The notes: generated by a model from the sequence alone, not told the origin. A stretch of 64,000 nt of DNA from Anastrepha obliqua (GCF_027943255.1 NC_072896.1:45844501-45908500); one strand, 5' to 3'. Shown: positions 51,130 to 62,809, counted from the first letter of the stretch. Made by a program: numbers and translations.

Positions 51130-52905
51130 CATACATACTACATGTTGATAATATTACAACTTTTGTACTTAATAAGTTAGATAGTAATCGTATATGTATT
51201 CTAGGAGATTTTAACCTTGGTGATATTAACTGGTCTCGGGTTTATTGTTCCTCGGGTCACATGCCGACCAACTTATTCTAAGTTTTTCGAAGCATATTTT
51301 ATAGACAATTTCTTAAGTTTAAATTTAATACAAACAAGCTCGATAAAATATTAGATTTTATTTTCAGTTTCAGTATTTCAATCGCACCATCAGATATGTA
51401 GCACACCACTCGTGTTGTTAAACTCGACTTTTAAGAATTTGGAGCTGCTCCATCTAACAACACAGTGACTTTCAATTTGGCCCGTTGTGATCTTTCCAGT
51501 CTAAATAAACATATTTCTGAGATAAAATGGTAGGCCTTGCTTTCTCACTCAGATGTTGCTAACTAACGCTATTTGATTTATGCTTAGAGAATGTTCCCGT
51601 TGTAAAAAGGCAGCCATATAAATTGCCATGATACACAAAGGGTTTTAAAAAAACTATGGAACAAGTTTTACAAGAAATTCGCTCAGATCAATAGTCAGTC
51701 ATTCCATGATAAATGCCAGTATTACGTGAAGGAATTCAACGGTTTGAACAGGTTCCTTTACAGAAACTCCATCGCTAATTTCGAATCAAGTATAAAGATC
51801 GACCCTAAGGCGTTTTGGAATCTCATAAATTCAAAAAAATCGTGCTCATTTATTCCCTTATCTATCTTTTTTAATTACAAATTTGCAAGCACTGTTTGCA
51901 GATTTTTTCAAATCCAATTTTGTGTGTGTTGATGATGTTCCTCATTTTGATTTTTATTTCTCTTTTGATATTAATTCCACACTTGATTTTGCCTCAATGT
52001 CCATTTCCGTTGATGATATATCCTTTGCTATATTTAAACTAAAGCATTTCTCTAAGACAGACATTGACGGTATTTCGACCCTTTTGTTAAAAGGCTGCCA
52101 TGCGCTAGTTGTACCTCTAGAAATATGTCACTTCGTTGTGGTGAGTTTATCTATGCCTTGAAATTTGCTGTGGTAACTCCTATTTATAAATGTGGAAACA
52201 AGAGTGACGTATGCAATTACAGGCCTATATCGAAAATCTCTTACATTTCTAAGTTCTTCGAAAGTATAGTTAAGGATAAGATTTATTTCTTCGTTAAAAG
52301 TTTAATTCACTCTAACCAACATGTTTTTATCACGGGGTATTCGACAATTTCGAACTTTGCAGTTTTTAGTGAATACTGTATCTCAGCGTTTTCCTCTGGA
52401 TGTCAAGTCGATTGCATCTACACAGATTTCTCCAAGGCATTCGATAAAGTCTCTCAGCCTACCTAGGCTTTCACTCTATCTTTTTGTAATGGCTTCAGTC
52501 GTATTTAAGTAATTGGGAGTGTGCTGTATCTTTTGACGGCGTCTCATCTGAACTCTTCTGTGTAATGTCTGGCGTCCCTCAGGGCAGTATTCTAGGTCCG
52601 CCTCTTTTCATATTGCTCGTTAAAGCTATTCCTTTCTGCTTTTCATATGCTCAGTTTCTGTTATTCGCTGATGAATTGAATAAACTCGTTGAATAGACTC
52701 GCTAATAAATGGCACAGATGATATGTCGAATCTTCAAGCTGGGCTTGACAGTCTTTATTCATGGTGCTCTAGATCTCATCTTTGCTTAAATATTAAAAAA
52801 ATGTTTTCATGCCACTTACTCAAAATCGCGTTTTATTTATGAAAACTCCTATAGTATCGCTAGCCATGTCCTGGAGACTGTAAATCAAATAAAATACGTG
52901 GGTCT
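51130..52905 (+). pseudogene. CR1/Jockey-like LINE: endonuclease end and reverse transcriptase
   Basis: Plus-strand pieces: SNRICILGDFNLGDINWS (endonuclease GDFN motif, 51200), FKKLWNKFYKKFAQ, DPKAFWNLINSKKSCSFIP, DDISFAIFKLKHFSKTDIDG, KFAVVTPIYKCGNKSDVCNY, RPISKISYISKFFESIV, HVFITGYSTISNFAVFSEY, DCIYTDFSKAFDKVS (first RT Asp), MSGVPQGSILGPPLFILLVK and QFLLFADELNKL, where the usual ADDL has become ADEL. The tail is truncated exactly where the AAAAG microsatellite begins. No RNase H seen. The clade is by motif recall: CR1, Jockey or L2-like. Confidence 0.82.
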
Positions 52906-53008
52906 TAAAGAAAAAAAGAAAAGAAAAGAAAAGATAAGAAAAGAAAAGAAAAGTAAAGAAAAGAAAAGAAAAGAAAAGAAAAGAAAAGAAAAGAAAAGAA
53001 AAGAAAAG

Positions 53009-53039
<31 letters not shown>

Positions 53040-53489
53040 GAAAAGAAAAGAAAAGAAAAGAAAAGAAAAGAAAAGAAAAGAAAAGAAAAGAAAAGAAAAG
53101 AAAAGAAAAGAAAAGAAAAGAAAAGAAAAGAAAAGAAAAGAAAAGAAAAGAAAAGAAAAGAAAAGAAAAGAAAAGAAAAGAAAAGAAAAGAAAAGAAAAG
53201 AAAAGAAAAGAAAAGAAAAGAAAAGAAAAGAAAAGAAAAGAAAAGAAAAGAAAAGAAAAGAAAAGAAAAGAAAAGAAAAGAAAAGAAAAGAAAAGAAAAG
53301 AAAAGAAAAGAAAAGAAAAGAAAAGAAAAGAAAAGAAAAGAAAAGAAAAGAAAAGAAAAGAAAAGAAAAGAAAAGAAAAGAAAAGAAAAGAAAAGAAAAG
53401 AAAAGAAAAGAAAAGAAAAGAAAAGAAAAGAAAAGAAAAGAAAAGAAAAGAAAAGAAAAGAAAAGAAAAGAAAAGAAAAGAAAAGAAAA
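52905..53489 (+). repeat. (AAAAG)n microsatellite, ~585 bp
   Basis: About 115 pentamer units. The first ~110 bp contain variants (aagat, aagtaa and an A11 run near 53011). From about 53022 to 53486 the array is essentially perfect AAAAG, roughly 93 units. Long FLFFS/KRKEK frames on both strands are artefacts of this repeat and not proteins. Confidence 0.97.
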
Positions 53490-53499
53490 ACCAAACAAA

Positions 53500-53880
53500 A
53501 GAAAACCAAATAAAATAAAAGAAATGAAAAGAAAGAGATTGGGTGAAATCGTTTCGCACTTTATTGAAACCAGACACTTTGAGTGTATCACTTTCAGATG
53601 ATGCAACAGATTTCGAGATCGAGCCAGATCGAAAGAGGGCGAAGTTGTCCAGTTATTTTGGTTTTCTGGAATAAGCCCGAGCTGGCCTATCTTTTGGTTT
53701 GCACTTCTACGCAAACAGAGTAAATTACTTTTTATGTAAAAATTGTAATTATGTACTGATTGTCATGTATTTCAGCTAGAAAAAAATTTGAAGAACTTGT
53801 GAAACTGGAAAAATTCAAATCCCACATCAGCCAAATACTTTCTAAAGGGCAGATTAAAAAATTGATAGTCCCAACCAAAC
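53500..53880. other. unassigned spacer right of microsatellite
   Basis: No recognisable coding sequence or transposon end. Confidence 0.35.
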
Positions 53881-53889
53881 TAATCATTG

Positions 53890-54536
53890 GATTTTGGACG
53901 ATATGACACAGGATTGTGTATTCGTACTCAAAATTAACATGGTCTGTCTGAGCGTAACAGTAGCAATGCGAATTTGTCTCACAAAGGTTTTAGGAATGAT
54001 CACTGGGCTCATTCCATTCCACCTTGAAGCCAAATGGTCGGCAGCTAGTACAGTCCTTAGGCTCCCTAATCTATTTTATCTTACAGAACATGTAAGAATT
54101 CTGGGTTCAGTCATGAACTCTCTGTATGTATGTATGCATGATAAGATGGAAGAAAAACTATAATTCTCCAAGAATTTCAAGGTGGTCATCAGTGATCGCC
54201 AAGCGTGGAGAATTACGTATCTATAAAACAGGGCGCACAGGGGTGGCTTACTGATGGGTCCAAAATGGAAAACGAGCATGTAGAACTTGCCCCAGTGCCT
54301 GCACTTATTCCCATTCTCTTCTCGTTGCTCAAAGTGCAGTTAGGTTATAATATGTTGTCCTCTCGAGGTAATATTTCAAGGGACATGGTAAGATTTTTAG
54401 GCAGTCAACACCACATTTCTCTCAACTTCGTACAGATCTATATACGAAAACTGGAACTTAAGGGTCGTGCCGAGGCAATCTTTCCAAGTAAGCAGGATTG
54501 GAACAAGCGGAAAATCTGCACCGATGGTAACGGGTG
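53890..54536 (+). pseudogene. degraded LOA-like LINE fragment(s)
   Basis: Plus-strand frames include CLTKVLGMITGLIPFHLEAK (RT thumb-like), GWLTDGSKMENEHVELAPV (RNase H start with the first Asp) and, near the end, EAIFPSKQDWNKRKICTDG, which parallels the TLFPSKEEWNKG...YTDGSK linker of the 4.6-kb copy. Two overlapping fragments may be present. Scrambled frames make order and family uncertain. Confidence 0.55.
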
Positions 54537-54860
54537 ATTTTTTAGCTATTATCTTTTTAAATAATATAGTTGGTTTAAACAGGTGACGCACGTTTCGTGT
54601 TTTGTTTCACTGTCAAACATCTTCAGTTTGGTCTATAATTTAACCATGAATCGTCTTGCAAACGAACAACGCTTGCAACTCATTGAATTTTATTATAAAA
54701 ATGCGGGTTCTGTTAAGAAAGTCTATCGCGCGCTTCTTCCACGTTCGGGACCTGTCAATTGGCCACCCAGAGTATGCCAAAATTGGACTAAGCGGATGGA
54801 CCATTTGAAGCGCAGTCGCGGTCAACATTTGCATGGCTTAATAAATGATGTGTAGAGAAT
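54537..54860 (+). mobile_element. mariner-like deletion derivative (two internal deletions)
   Basis: Starts at a cgggtgattttttagctatt terminus. One ORF (54583-54855) fuses MNRLANEQRLQLIEFYYKNA, GSVKKVYRALLP (helix-turn-helix) to RSGPVNWPPR and then to VCQNWTKRMDHLKRSRGQHL. The latter two pieces match the 43.33-kb copy almost word for word but lack the SCDITPLDYF block between them. No right terminal repeat recognised, so the right boundary is approximate. Confidence 0.8.
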
Positions 54861-54902
54861 CGTTTATAGATCAGAGAGTTTAGAGACATAACGACTTCGA
54901 AT

Positions 54903-55041
54903 GCTGGTAAGCCAAGGAACGCTTGGTGGCGAACAGTCGAAAGGGAACCTAGAAGCATCGGGAAGAGCTGGCGCGAATTAAAGTACATTGCCAAGAATGG
55001 CCGAAGATGGATTGAGGAGCGGATAGCTATATTATATAGCT
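54903..55041 (+). pseudogene. LINE ORF2 C-terminal tail fragment
   Basis: One frame reads AGKPRNAWWRTVEREPRSIG, KSWRELKYIAKNGRRWIEER, IAILYS, then a stop. This is the GRPxxTWRRxVExE, W, I/LA, RxxW ending of LINE ORF2s such as the 25.07-kb fragment, though a different subfamily. Only the last ~46 residues remain. Confidence 0.7.
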
Positions 55042-55049
55042 GACATGCC

Positions 55050-55410
55050 TAGTAAAATCGCTAACGCGTTTAAGGACCAGATTTGATAAACTGCAACTTG
55101 AAGGCAAAATATTAAAAGTCTTTGAGTAAGTCATGTGACGCACATTTGCTCAAATACAAAGAAAGTCGAGATGTAGTATATCTAGGGCTATCTACTAGGA
55201 ATTTACATAAAACATTCAACCGTGCCGAAAAAAATTGAAATTTGATCTCCGAATGTTTTCCAGATCGACAGATGGTAATCACCAGCACTAGAACAAGAAT
55301 CGAAATTTGGCTATTTGTTTCCATGTCGTGTACAAAATTCTACCAAAATGGGAATATAAATTTTACTTTGGGATAAGTAAGACTGGAAGAAAAAAAAGTG
55401 TTTCTTTTTT
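55050..55410. other. unassigned spacer
   Basis: No recognised feature. Confidence 0.35.
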
Positions 55411-55417
55411 AGGTTCA

Positions 55418-55632
55418 ACAGCCAAGTCGACTCCGAACGGGAGAAATTTTTTATGAGGACCTTTTTCATAGCAGAAATACATTCGGAGGTTTGCCATTGC
55501 CTGACGAGGGGCGACCGCTATTAGAAACAATTTTTTTTCTTTGTTTTGGTATTTCGCCGAGATTCGAACCTACATTCTCTCTGAATCCCAAATGGTAGTC
55601 ACGCACCAATCCACTCGGCTACGACGGCCGTG
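55418..55632 (-). mobile_element. SINE copy, 3'-truncated, minus strand
   Basis: The reverse complement has the head ggccgtcgtagccgagtgga, the tRNA-like boxes (ttggtgcgtgactacc, ggttcgaatctcgg), the core gcggtcgcccctcgtcaggc and the gttcggagtcgacttggc string, where it stops. The final ~100 bp of the family (ggtccctcc to caattat) are absent. More diverged than the 19.8- and 33.7-kb copies. Confidence 0.85.
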
Positions 55633-55674
55633 TAATTACCATGTATATTTTCTAATAGTCCACTGACGGTTGTA

Positions 55675-56410
55675 AGATGAACTGGGGTGTGGGAGCTGGC
55701 CTCTATTCAAAGTCGCTCAAACTATCCAAAGCAATTCGACTCCCTGACTATGCCAGTAAATCACAAAAACACTACAAGGAAGTTGGTGAAAGAGTAGCTA
55801 TTTTTGAAACAGTGCAGACAGAAACTAGAGCTGCTTGGTTATTGGCTTCATATTATTCGGATATGGGTTCCCGATCATCGGAACATAGAAGGCAATGTGA
55901 TAGCGGATGAGCTCGCAACGAAAAGGTTCGGCACTATACATAACAGAGGCGGTGGCAGTTGCTACCCCATTAAACATAATAAAAACATTCATTGCTTCAC
56001 ACTACTATGCTTAAGCCGAAAGAAGGAGGAAGCTCTTAACTACAACAAGCACTACAACAAGAAAAACATGGCCTTTGTACATTCAGAGTGCGAATTACCT
56101 GTTAGGATGCTCTCACCCAAACATCTCACGTATTACTGCAACGCTTACAGGTCATTAAACGCTAGGGAATCATGCAACCGGCTTTAACCTTCCTATCAAT
56201 CCTATATGCAGAAGCTGTCAGGGGGTAAAATAAAGTTTGTTTCACTATTTATAGAAATGTCCAGGTCAAGCTGGAGCAAGACTTCGCTCTTTCAGTAAGC
56301 TTTTCTTACAGCAAATTAATGAAATGTCAGACATCGAGATAAAGCAGGCATGGAGATAAAGGCAGGCAAAGTTCTACTTCATTGAAAATTGCGACAAAGG
56401 CCATAGCGCG
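55675..56410 (+). pseudogene. LOA-like LINE 3' part: RNase H and zinc finger (copy E)
   Basis: Plus-strand frames: MNWGVGAGLYSKSLKLSKAI, RLPDYA, then a deletion of the QAELLAI block, KHYKEV. RLELLGYWLHIIRIWVPDHR, NIEGNVIADELATKRFGTIH follows (last RNase H Asp). LTYYCNAYRSLNARESCNRL comes next, and a zinc-finger region with CRSCQ and CPGQAGARLRSFSKLF continues in other frames. Shares the subfamily traits of the 44.05-kb copy (GHRNIEGN, DITEAVAVATPFNTIKTFIA-like stretch). Confidence 0.78.
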
Positions 56411-56414
56411 AGCT

Positions 56415-56950
56415 GAGTTACACTTTTGTTTTTAAAAGATTTCCTTAATTAGGCTTAGAACTATCGAAAAAGGTAGACAGCTTGTACTCAAACTCAACCA
56501 TCGAATTTAGTATTGAAAAGGAGGTGATTTGGCACCTTCCCAAGACACCGATTTACAATATTCATAGGTGTTGCTATGAAAAGGAAACATTTCCCATAAA
56601 TGCCTGCTTAATGCTGCGAATGGATGGTCCATGGTTGGATATATATCTGTATATATCAGTAACGTAAAACCGGCTGTAGTAAAAGTTATCACTTTGATAC
56701 TAATAGATTTTCCTGCAAGGTAATTGTGCTCAGCACGCACACACACATTTCCAATTTACATGTGCATGCCTGACTCTGGTTGCATTGCATTCCTTGCGAA
56801 TTGTCACGTTCATATACCTATATATAATATGCAATAGCATAGGCAACTGGCAGAGACTCTAGCTGAATGGCACAGTGTCTTCGAATATTACTGTCCTTAG
56901 ATGGATTGCACATTAAGGTATGTAGTTTACAGTGCATGCAAAAAGTTTTT
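56415..56950. other. unassigned spacer
   Basis: No recognised feature beyond short CA runs near 56735. Confidence 0.35.
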
Positions 56951-57034
56951 AAATTAAAAAAAAAGTGCTACATTCGGTGCCGAGCGAACTTTATATACCC
57001 GCGCACATTTTAGTAAAGTTTGCTGCTGCACTAT

Positions 57035-57550
57035 GTCTACATATGGAAATCTTTTACAGCTAATTGTGCGACACTCGCCCATTCTAGCTTGCAAAGGTCC
57101 AAAAATCTTACGCGGAATCTTTCTCTCAACCACTCCCAGGGAAGCCTCATCAGATGTTGTCATCGTCCAAGCTTCTGCGCAATACGATAAGACAGGCTTA
57201 AGCCCCATGAAGTGTTAATTTTGTTCGTCGAGGGAGAACTTTACTACGCAATTGGCTACTTAGTCCAAAGTAGCGCTTGTGGGCAAGAGAGATTATCCGA
57301 TGGATTTCATGGCTGACATTGTTATTGGTGTCATTGCGGGTTCCTAAATAAACGAAGTCTCTTACTAGTCTTACACAATCGTAACTGCCAATAGTAACGT
57401 GGGTGCCGATAAGCGAGTGCGCGGACTCTTTGTTTGATGACATAAGGTGATACGTCTTGTCCTCGTTCACCACCAGACCCACTCGCTTCGTTTCTTACTC
57501 CAGCTTAGGAAAGGCAGAATTAGTAATAGTGCGGTTGTTAAGACCGGCGA
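57035..57550 (-). pseudogene. RTE-like LINE RT fragment
   Basis: Two minus-strand ORFs. The upstream one (57198-57482) reads MGLVVNEDKTYHLMSSNKES, VRLVRDFVYLGTRNDTNNNV, SHEIHRIISLAHKRYFGLSS and LRSKVLPRRTKLTLHG. The downstream one (56954-57208) reads MGLKPVLSYCAEAWTMTTSD, EASLGVVERKIPRKIFGPLQ. These are the post-YADD region and thumb of an RTE-like RT, with a frameshift between. The closest relative in the window is the reversed copy around 22.35-23.98 kb. The YADD box lies just beyond the preserved 5' end. Confidence 0.82.
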
Positions 57551-57559
57551 TGTCGCGTA

Positions 57560-58080
57560 GTTATTATTGCTAGCTCAGATATGTATCCTTGTATGTACAT
57601 AGATATTCTGTATTCTGGCCGGCTAGCTATCCATGGAGCAATTCGAGAAAATAATGGTAAATCTTAGACAAATTACGCGCGACAAAAATTATTTGCATTG
57701 CTTCTAGTTGAGGCAAAAATGTCTCGAAGTTGTTCCGCAAATGGAGGGCCCTACAGTTTAATACGAGTATCATCTCCGTAGTGCAAATTGTTTTTATGAG
57801 AAGCTGTTTTTTTAAGTTTGGAAGCTCAATCGAAAAACTATTTCTTCAAGCTTCATTAATGTGAATTACGTTTTTTCCTACGGCAGGTCAGATAAAACAA
57901 GGAATAAAATTGTGAAGGAATTCAGTTCGCATGCCATATAGAATAGACTTTGATTTCCTTGCGTCCGTTTATTTGATTGTTTTATTGTATATTCGTTAAT
58001 CTGAATAAAAATGGTCGAAGCTTGTTAAATGCCTATGATAGTTCATGTAAAATATGTGCCGGGTATAAAAAGCTAAAAGC
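57560..58080. other. unassigned spacer
   Basis: No recognised feature. Confidence 0.35.
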
Positions 58081-58084
58081 AAAT

Positions 58085-58640
58085 ATTAAACCAGAACATG
58101 GTAATATGGTACATGGACGGATCCCTCGTCGAAAAGAGTGCAGGGGCAGGAGATGCGGCCCGTGGGAAAGATACTCGGTAGCGATAGGCATGAATACAAG
58201 TGTTCTTCAAGCGAAAGTCTACGAAATAGAAAGAAGAGCTCACTTTAACCTTGAATGCAACTACATATAACAACAGAAGCCGGGAAAGCCAGAAAGCTAT
58301 TCTTACTGGTAGTTAGACAGCAATGAAGGCTCTCAACTTCGTCCAGGCTGCATCAAAACTGGAGCTGGAATGTCTTGATAAGCTGAATATCTTAATCCAG
58401 AACTATTAGGTACGTATACTATGGGTTCCAGTGGGTTCACAGGGATTCCTACAGGGTATTGTTGGTAGATTGAATTCTACCTCGCTAACCCGCAAATATT
58501 CTTCAATGGAGCTTGCATGTTCTAAAGGCAGAAAGATGAAACCGTCAAACATGTGCTGGCATCGTGCCCAGCACTAAAACAGGAGCAGAGCAAACACTTG
58601 GTGAGAAATATGTCACCAAAGGTGGAAATAACAATTAATA
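58085..58640 (+). pseudogene. I-group LINE fragment: RNase H and zinc finger
   Basis: Plus-strand pieces: WYMDGSLVEKSAGAG (RNase H start, TDGS degraded to MDGS), YSVAIGMNTSVLQAKVYEIE (the Gln-Ala-Lys/Glu block), AMKALNFVQAASKLELECLD, VRILWVPVGSQGFLQGIVG (WVPGH degraded), then a Cys-rich tail CMF-stop-RQKDETVKHVLASCPALKQE. Many stops. Distinct from the copy at 59.2 kb. Confidence 0.65.
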
Positions 58641-58829
58641 AAATTGGACAAATATAATATTTAAAACTCAATAAAATTTATTAAAGAATTTGGGCTCAGA
58701 GAAATACTCTGCACCTTGAAGGAAGCACAATATTTCTTTCAAGAAGCAGTGATAAATCCCCTCAAAATAATAATCATATAAAGCCCGGTTTTCTTTTTAT
58801 TTATTTTTTTCTCTGATCTGGTTTTCAGG

Positions 58830-59215
58830 ACATATGAACATAGAGGGAAATGAAATTGCTGATTAGCTTGCCAGGAAGTAAACTAAATTGGTCATAAAGA
58901 GCTCCTTCCCCGTCACCGGCATCCTCCTGACTGTTGTGATTGAGGTCCATTTCTTCATGTTCTATTTCGAAAACCGTTTGGCCGCAGTACAATAGACGGA
59001 GGACTTAAAAATTTTTGCGGATTTCACACTGTTCAATTTATAAGACCGTAGCTGATTTATCGGTCATTGTACGATCGGCCCACACGCGAAAATATTAGGG
59101 TTACCATTTAATCCCCATTGCAGAAGCTGTGGGGACCTTTCAGAGGAGAAGACTGTTGAGCACTTTCTCCGTAAATGTCGGGGCTTGGCAGCTAGACGAT
59201 TAAGATCAAATCCTT
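58830..59215 (+). pseudogene. I-group LINE fragment: RNase H end and zinc finger
   Basis: Pieces FSGHMNIEGNEIAD-stop-LARK (end of RNase H) and, after a diverged linker, GHCTIGPHAKILGLPFNPHC, RSCGDLSEEKTVEHFLRKCR, GLAARRLRS (zinc finger with Cys-x2-Cys and His/Cys). The unit ends where the next LINE copy begins in mid-RT, so one LINE fragment abuts another. Confidence 0.7.
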
Positions 59216-60960
59216 AAGGAGGCTTTGCACGAAAGTGCTGAGGATTCTTGACAAAATAGATGACTGGTGCATGAGACAAGGTCTTTCCGTTAATCCGAAG
59301 AAAACAACCATAGTCTTGTTTACGAGAAAACGGAAATTGGATGGACTCCGTCTTCCAACACTGAAAGGTGTGACACTTGGTCTTTCCGATGTAGTTAAAT
59401 ACCTAGGAGTAATCTTGGATAAGAAGCTTGGGGGACACACGTTGCACTGAAGGTGAATCGCACATTGAGGATTTTTCAGCAAAGCCGTAGAGCCTTTGGT
59501 AAAACCTGGGGTCTGAAACGTGCTGTGGTCCTATGGATATACACAGCACTTATCAGACAAATCATCACTTACGCTTCGGTGGTTTGGTGGCGACAGAGCA
59601 TGGTTAAGGCCACAATCCAGGAGCTATACAGACTACAAAGAAGTGTATGTTTATGCATCACGGGTGCCATGAGTACAACCTATGATGCCCTAAATGCTAT
59701 GCTTGATTTGCTTGCTTGATTTGGATCTTAAGATACAACAGGAAGCAATAAAAGCAATGTATAGACTCCATAAATATGGTTTATTTAAGTTGCTATCTGA
59801 GCAGTATCCACTGTTTTTGGCACCTAAAGACGACCTGATACTCATAGTCTAATTTGGAGGAAAATGTCATGTCAGATTTCCTCTGCGTGAGCAATGGAGC
59901 AATCCAGAATGCACTCAGGGAGGTTTGACGGATATTTTCTTTACCGATGGGTCCAAGAATGAAATAGGGTCTGGAGCCGGATGGTACTTAAACGATAGTA
60001 ATAAGTATTACTATGCTATGGGGGAAATGGCAACTGTTTTCCAAACAGAAGTTTTTGCCATCCTGAAAGTAGCCGAATGGATAATCGAGAGGAGATGGAG
60101 CGGAAAACAGATAGGAGCTTTCAGTGATAGTTAGGCTGCACTGCAGGCCTTGGAGAACGCGAAGCAAACTTCAAAGGTTGTTCAAGAAGAATCTTAATTC
60201 TGTCGCAAGACAAAACAGGCTTGTACTTATATGGGTTCCATGACACTCCGGTGTTCAAGGAAACGAAATTGCCGACGAATTGGCCAACCGTGGATCAACG
60301 GTGCCCCCACAGGGACCAGAGCCAATAATCGGAATCAGTTCCGCAGGAATCATGTAAAAACCATGAATTGGATCAGCGATTATGTAGGGAATCTACATAA
60401 AAAGCGATGGTCCGATCTAGAACGCTGCAGAACTGCAAAGTGTTTTGTGACAAGTCCGAACAGAAAACTGTCAAATTTTCACCTAAAACTTAGAAGGAAA
60501 GACGTTCGGTTGATGGTCGGTATCATTACAGGACACAACCCATGGGGTCAGCATATGACCACCATTGGAATCATCGAGGACCCGGTATGCCTGTCATGCT
60601 TGGAGGAGGCGGATAGCACTGAGCACTTTCTCTGTGAGTGTCCTGCCTTTGCTAGAGCGCGACTACGGGTATTGGGTTCCGATGTCATGGGAATGGGTAA
60701 TATTCGTTCTCTAAAACTGGAGGATATTTACAGATTTGTCAAAGAATCTGGAAAATTCTCACAGGACTTACTATATCTATCTCTGTCTCTATTCTTTCCT
60801 ATCTCTTTCACTAATACTTTTCTACTTCCCCCCTTGGTGCTCCTTGGCTCGACCTTTTCAAATTTCAATATCAAATTTCAAGATCAGTGAGTACTCTTTT
60901 CTCCGACAGCCTGGGGCAGTGCGCCAACCTAAATCCAATCAATCTTCTTCATTACATTAA
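59216..60960 (+). pseudogene. LOA-like LINE: RT end, thumb, RNase H, zinc finger (copy F)
   Basis: Best preserved of the RNase H-bearing LINEs here. ORF 59235-59450 gives MLRILDKIDDWCMRQGLSVN, PKKTTIVLFTRKRKL, VVKYLGVILDKKL. ORF 59453-59719 gives FQQSRRAFGKTWGLKRAVVL, IYTALIRQIITYASVVWW, LQRSVCLCITGAMSTT. RNase H is DIFFTDGSKNEIGSGAGWYL, TVFQTEVFAILKVAEWI, GAFSDS-stop-AALQAL, LVLIWVP-stop-HSGVQGNEIADELAN. The zinc finger is CLSCLEEADSTEHFLCECPA, followed by EDIYRFVKESGKFSQ. Stops and two frameshifts. The YADD box is upstream of the truncation. Same subfamily as the copy nested in piggyBac at 13.8 kb. Confidence 0.86.
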
Positions 60961-60969
60961 CAGCTCTGG

Positions 60970-62575
60970 CTGGCTGTAGATATCTGCCTATTGGAGGTCG
61001 CATAATGGTATCAAAACGGCGCCTTAGTGTTACTTGAGGAGTGCCAGAGTGGCACCTCAACTATTTCAGCTACCTACTTACCTGTACTTCGGCTTTCTTT
61101 GAACTTTCACATTTTTTTACTTATTTGTGTAAAATTCGTTATTCTAAATTTCCTTAGCAAGGTTTAAAAAGCAAACAAGTACAGCAAATATTGGGACAAA
61201 CTAAATTTCTTTCTCGGCTTCCCACTTCTGATTTTTTACCCGTATAAATGGACCGCACTAATGCTTCTATCTATACATACTAAATATGTATATGACAAGT
61301 TTTGGAAGTATGTATGTGTATATGTATGTAAATGTTTAGCAAAACCAAAAGTTTTTCGCATGTGTATGCGTTTGTTTTTATGTGTTATACATACCAAAAT
61401 CGGAAACGTTGAGGCGTTGTTTCCGTTGCAACCGAAAATGTCAGCTACACGAATTTGCACAGCCGAGGCAACCAGGCCATGGCTCTAAAAATGGGTTAAC
61501 GAAGTAGTAAAATAGGCATAGAAAAAGAAGAATACCAAACAAAATCATTCACAGTGTGTCGCAGTACAAGGCAGAGAAGGGGAAACTTTAAAAAGGAAGT
61601 TGAAAAATGTCCACTCAGCTCTTCAAGCCTGGACAACCTTTATGCGGTAACTGATGCACAACAAAAGGCCGGCACAATTGAAGAGAAAAGTATTTGAAGC
61701 AACAGTTACTCTTCAACGGATGCACAATTTACGATTTTCCTTCGTAATTCTTTTGTTGATTGGCATAAAATAAAGAAATTCTCTATTAACCGCTAACTCT
61801 GCAGGAGCTGCCAAACTGAAGGGGCTACGATTTTTATACTCTTCTAGAGTAGTTGGTCTCCTTTGCCTGCATGACTGCTCACATGGAAACGTGCACTTGT
61901 ACTTGACTGACAAAGCAAAACAGTTATCGCCTACTTGAAGTGTTGTAAATTATGTTTACGTGACATTTTTAATATAACTGCGGAGGCATACACGTACATA
62001 CTCACACATAAGGTATGTATGTACTATACTTGTAGAAATGTAGAAACATATGAAGCATTTTAGGGCGTTGTAGATTTTCGCCAAGTTAAGCTCTTACGAA
62101 ATATGATCCATTAGGTCATATACGTTTGTTCATAGCTCGTGGTATTTATGTATGTATGTATTTATGAACTAGCAGGCCTTGGTGACTTCAAGCTTTGCTG
62201 CGAAAGTTATAGAAAGTACTTATATTCGCAACCATACATACATATACATATGCACATACATATGTACCATATATAGATATGCCCTTTTTAAACCTCTTTC
62301 CAAAATGGCGAAAAATAGTTTACATTGGGTTTATATCTACTTTGGTTTTAAAGATTTTTACAGCAGTAAACAAAAGACGCTCCGCTAATTTTTCATATCC
62401 AAGCGTCATGTATGTATGTATATAAAAGTGGGTGCATGTATGTGTATATGTGTTTATGTTTCTTATAGATTCCAAGTAAAATATTACAAAATGGAAATCA
62501 AACGAAAGCTATTTCTGAAAATTTTAATACATTTTTAAATAGATTTCTCACCCATCTAAAATGCGGGTGGATAAA
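60970..62575. other. unassigned region with TATG microsatellites
   Basis: No protein family or transposon end recognised. TATGTATG/CATA runs at about 61300-61335, 62140-62165, 62235-62280 and 62408-62425. Confidence 0.4.
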
Positions 62576-62581
62576 TAAAAG

Positions 62582-62806
62582 ATGACGCAAAATGAATCAT
62601 CCAATTTTATTTTTAAATAACTTTTTACTAAATAAACAAAAAATTATTTTGCGTGATGGAAATTTTTATTTTGACTTTTACGCGCTCCATTGACTCTCTT
62701 CTCGATTTGTATACAGTAACTGACTAGTTCCCAAGTGTCAAATATGGTTAACGCACGACACCATTACACATCTTCCGAAAGGGTAATTAACTTTGCGCCA
62801 CCTTGC
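62582..62806 (+). mobile_element. MITE family X, copy 2
   Basis: Aligns by eye with 33497-33675: gacgcaaaatgaatcatcca, aataactttttactaaataa, gtgatggaaatttttatttt, gtatacagtaactgactagt, caagtgtcaaatatgg. It ends tttgcgccaccttgc. It carries about 40 bp (gttaacgcacgacacc to gggtaattaa) near the right end that copy 1 lacks. The left terminal repeat is eroded. Confidence 0.75.
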
Positions 62807-62809
62807 AAA

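Noticed and set aside
52820..53714. Four long ORFs (206-269 residues) on both strands
   Set aside because: They are translations of the AAAAG microsatellite (KRKEK or FLFFS repeats), open in several frames on both strands only because the repeat lacks stop codons.
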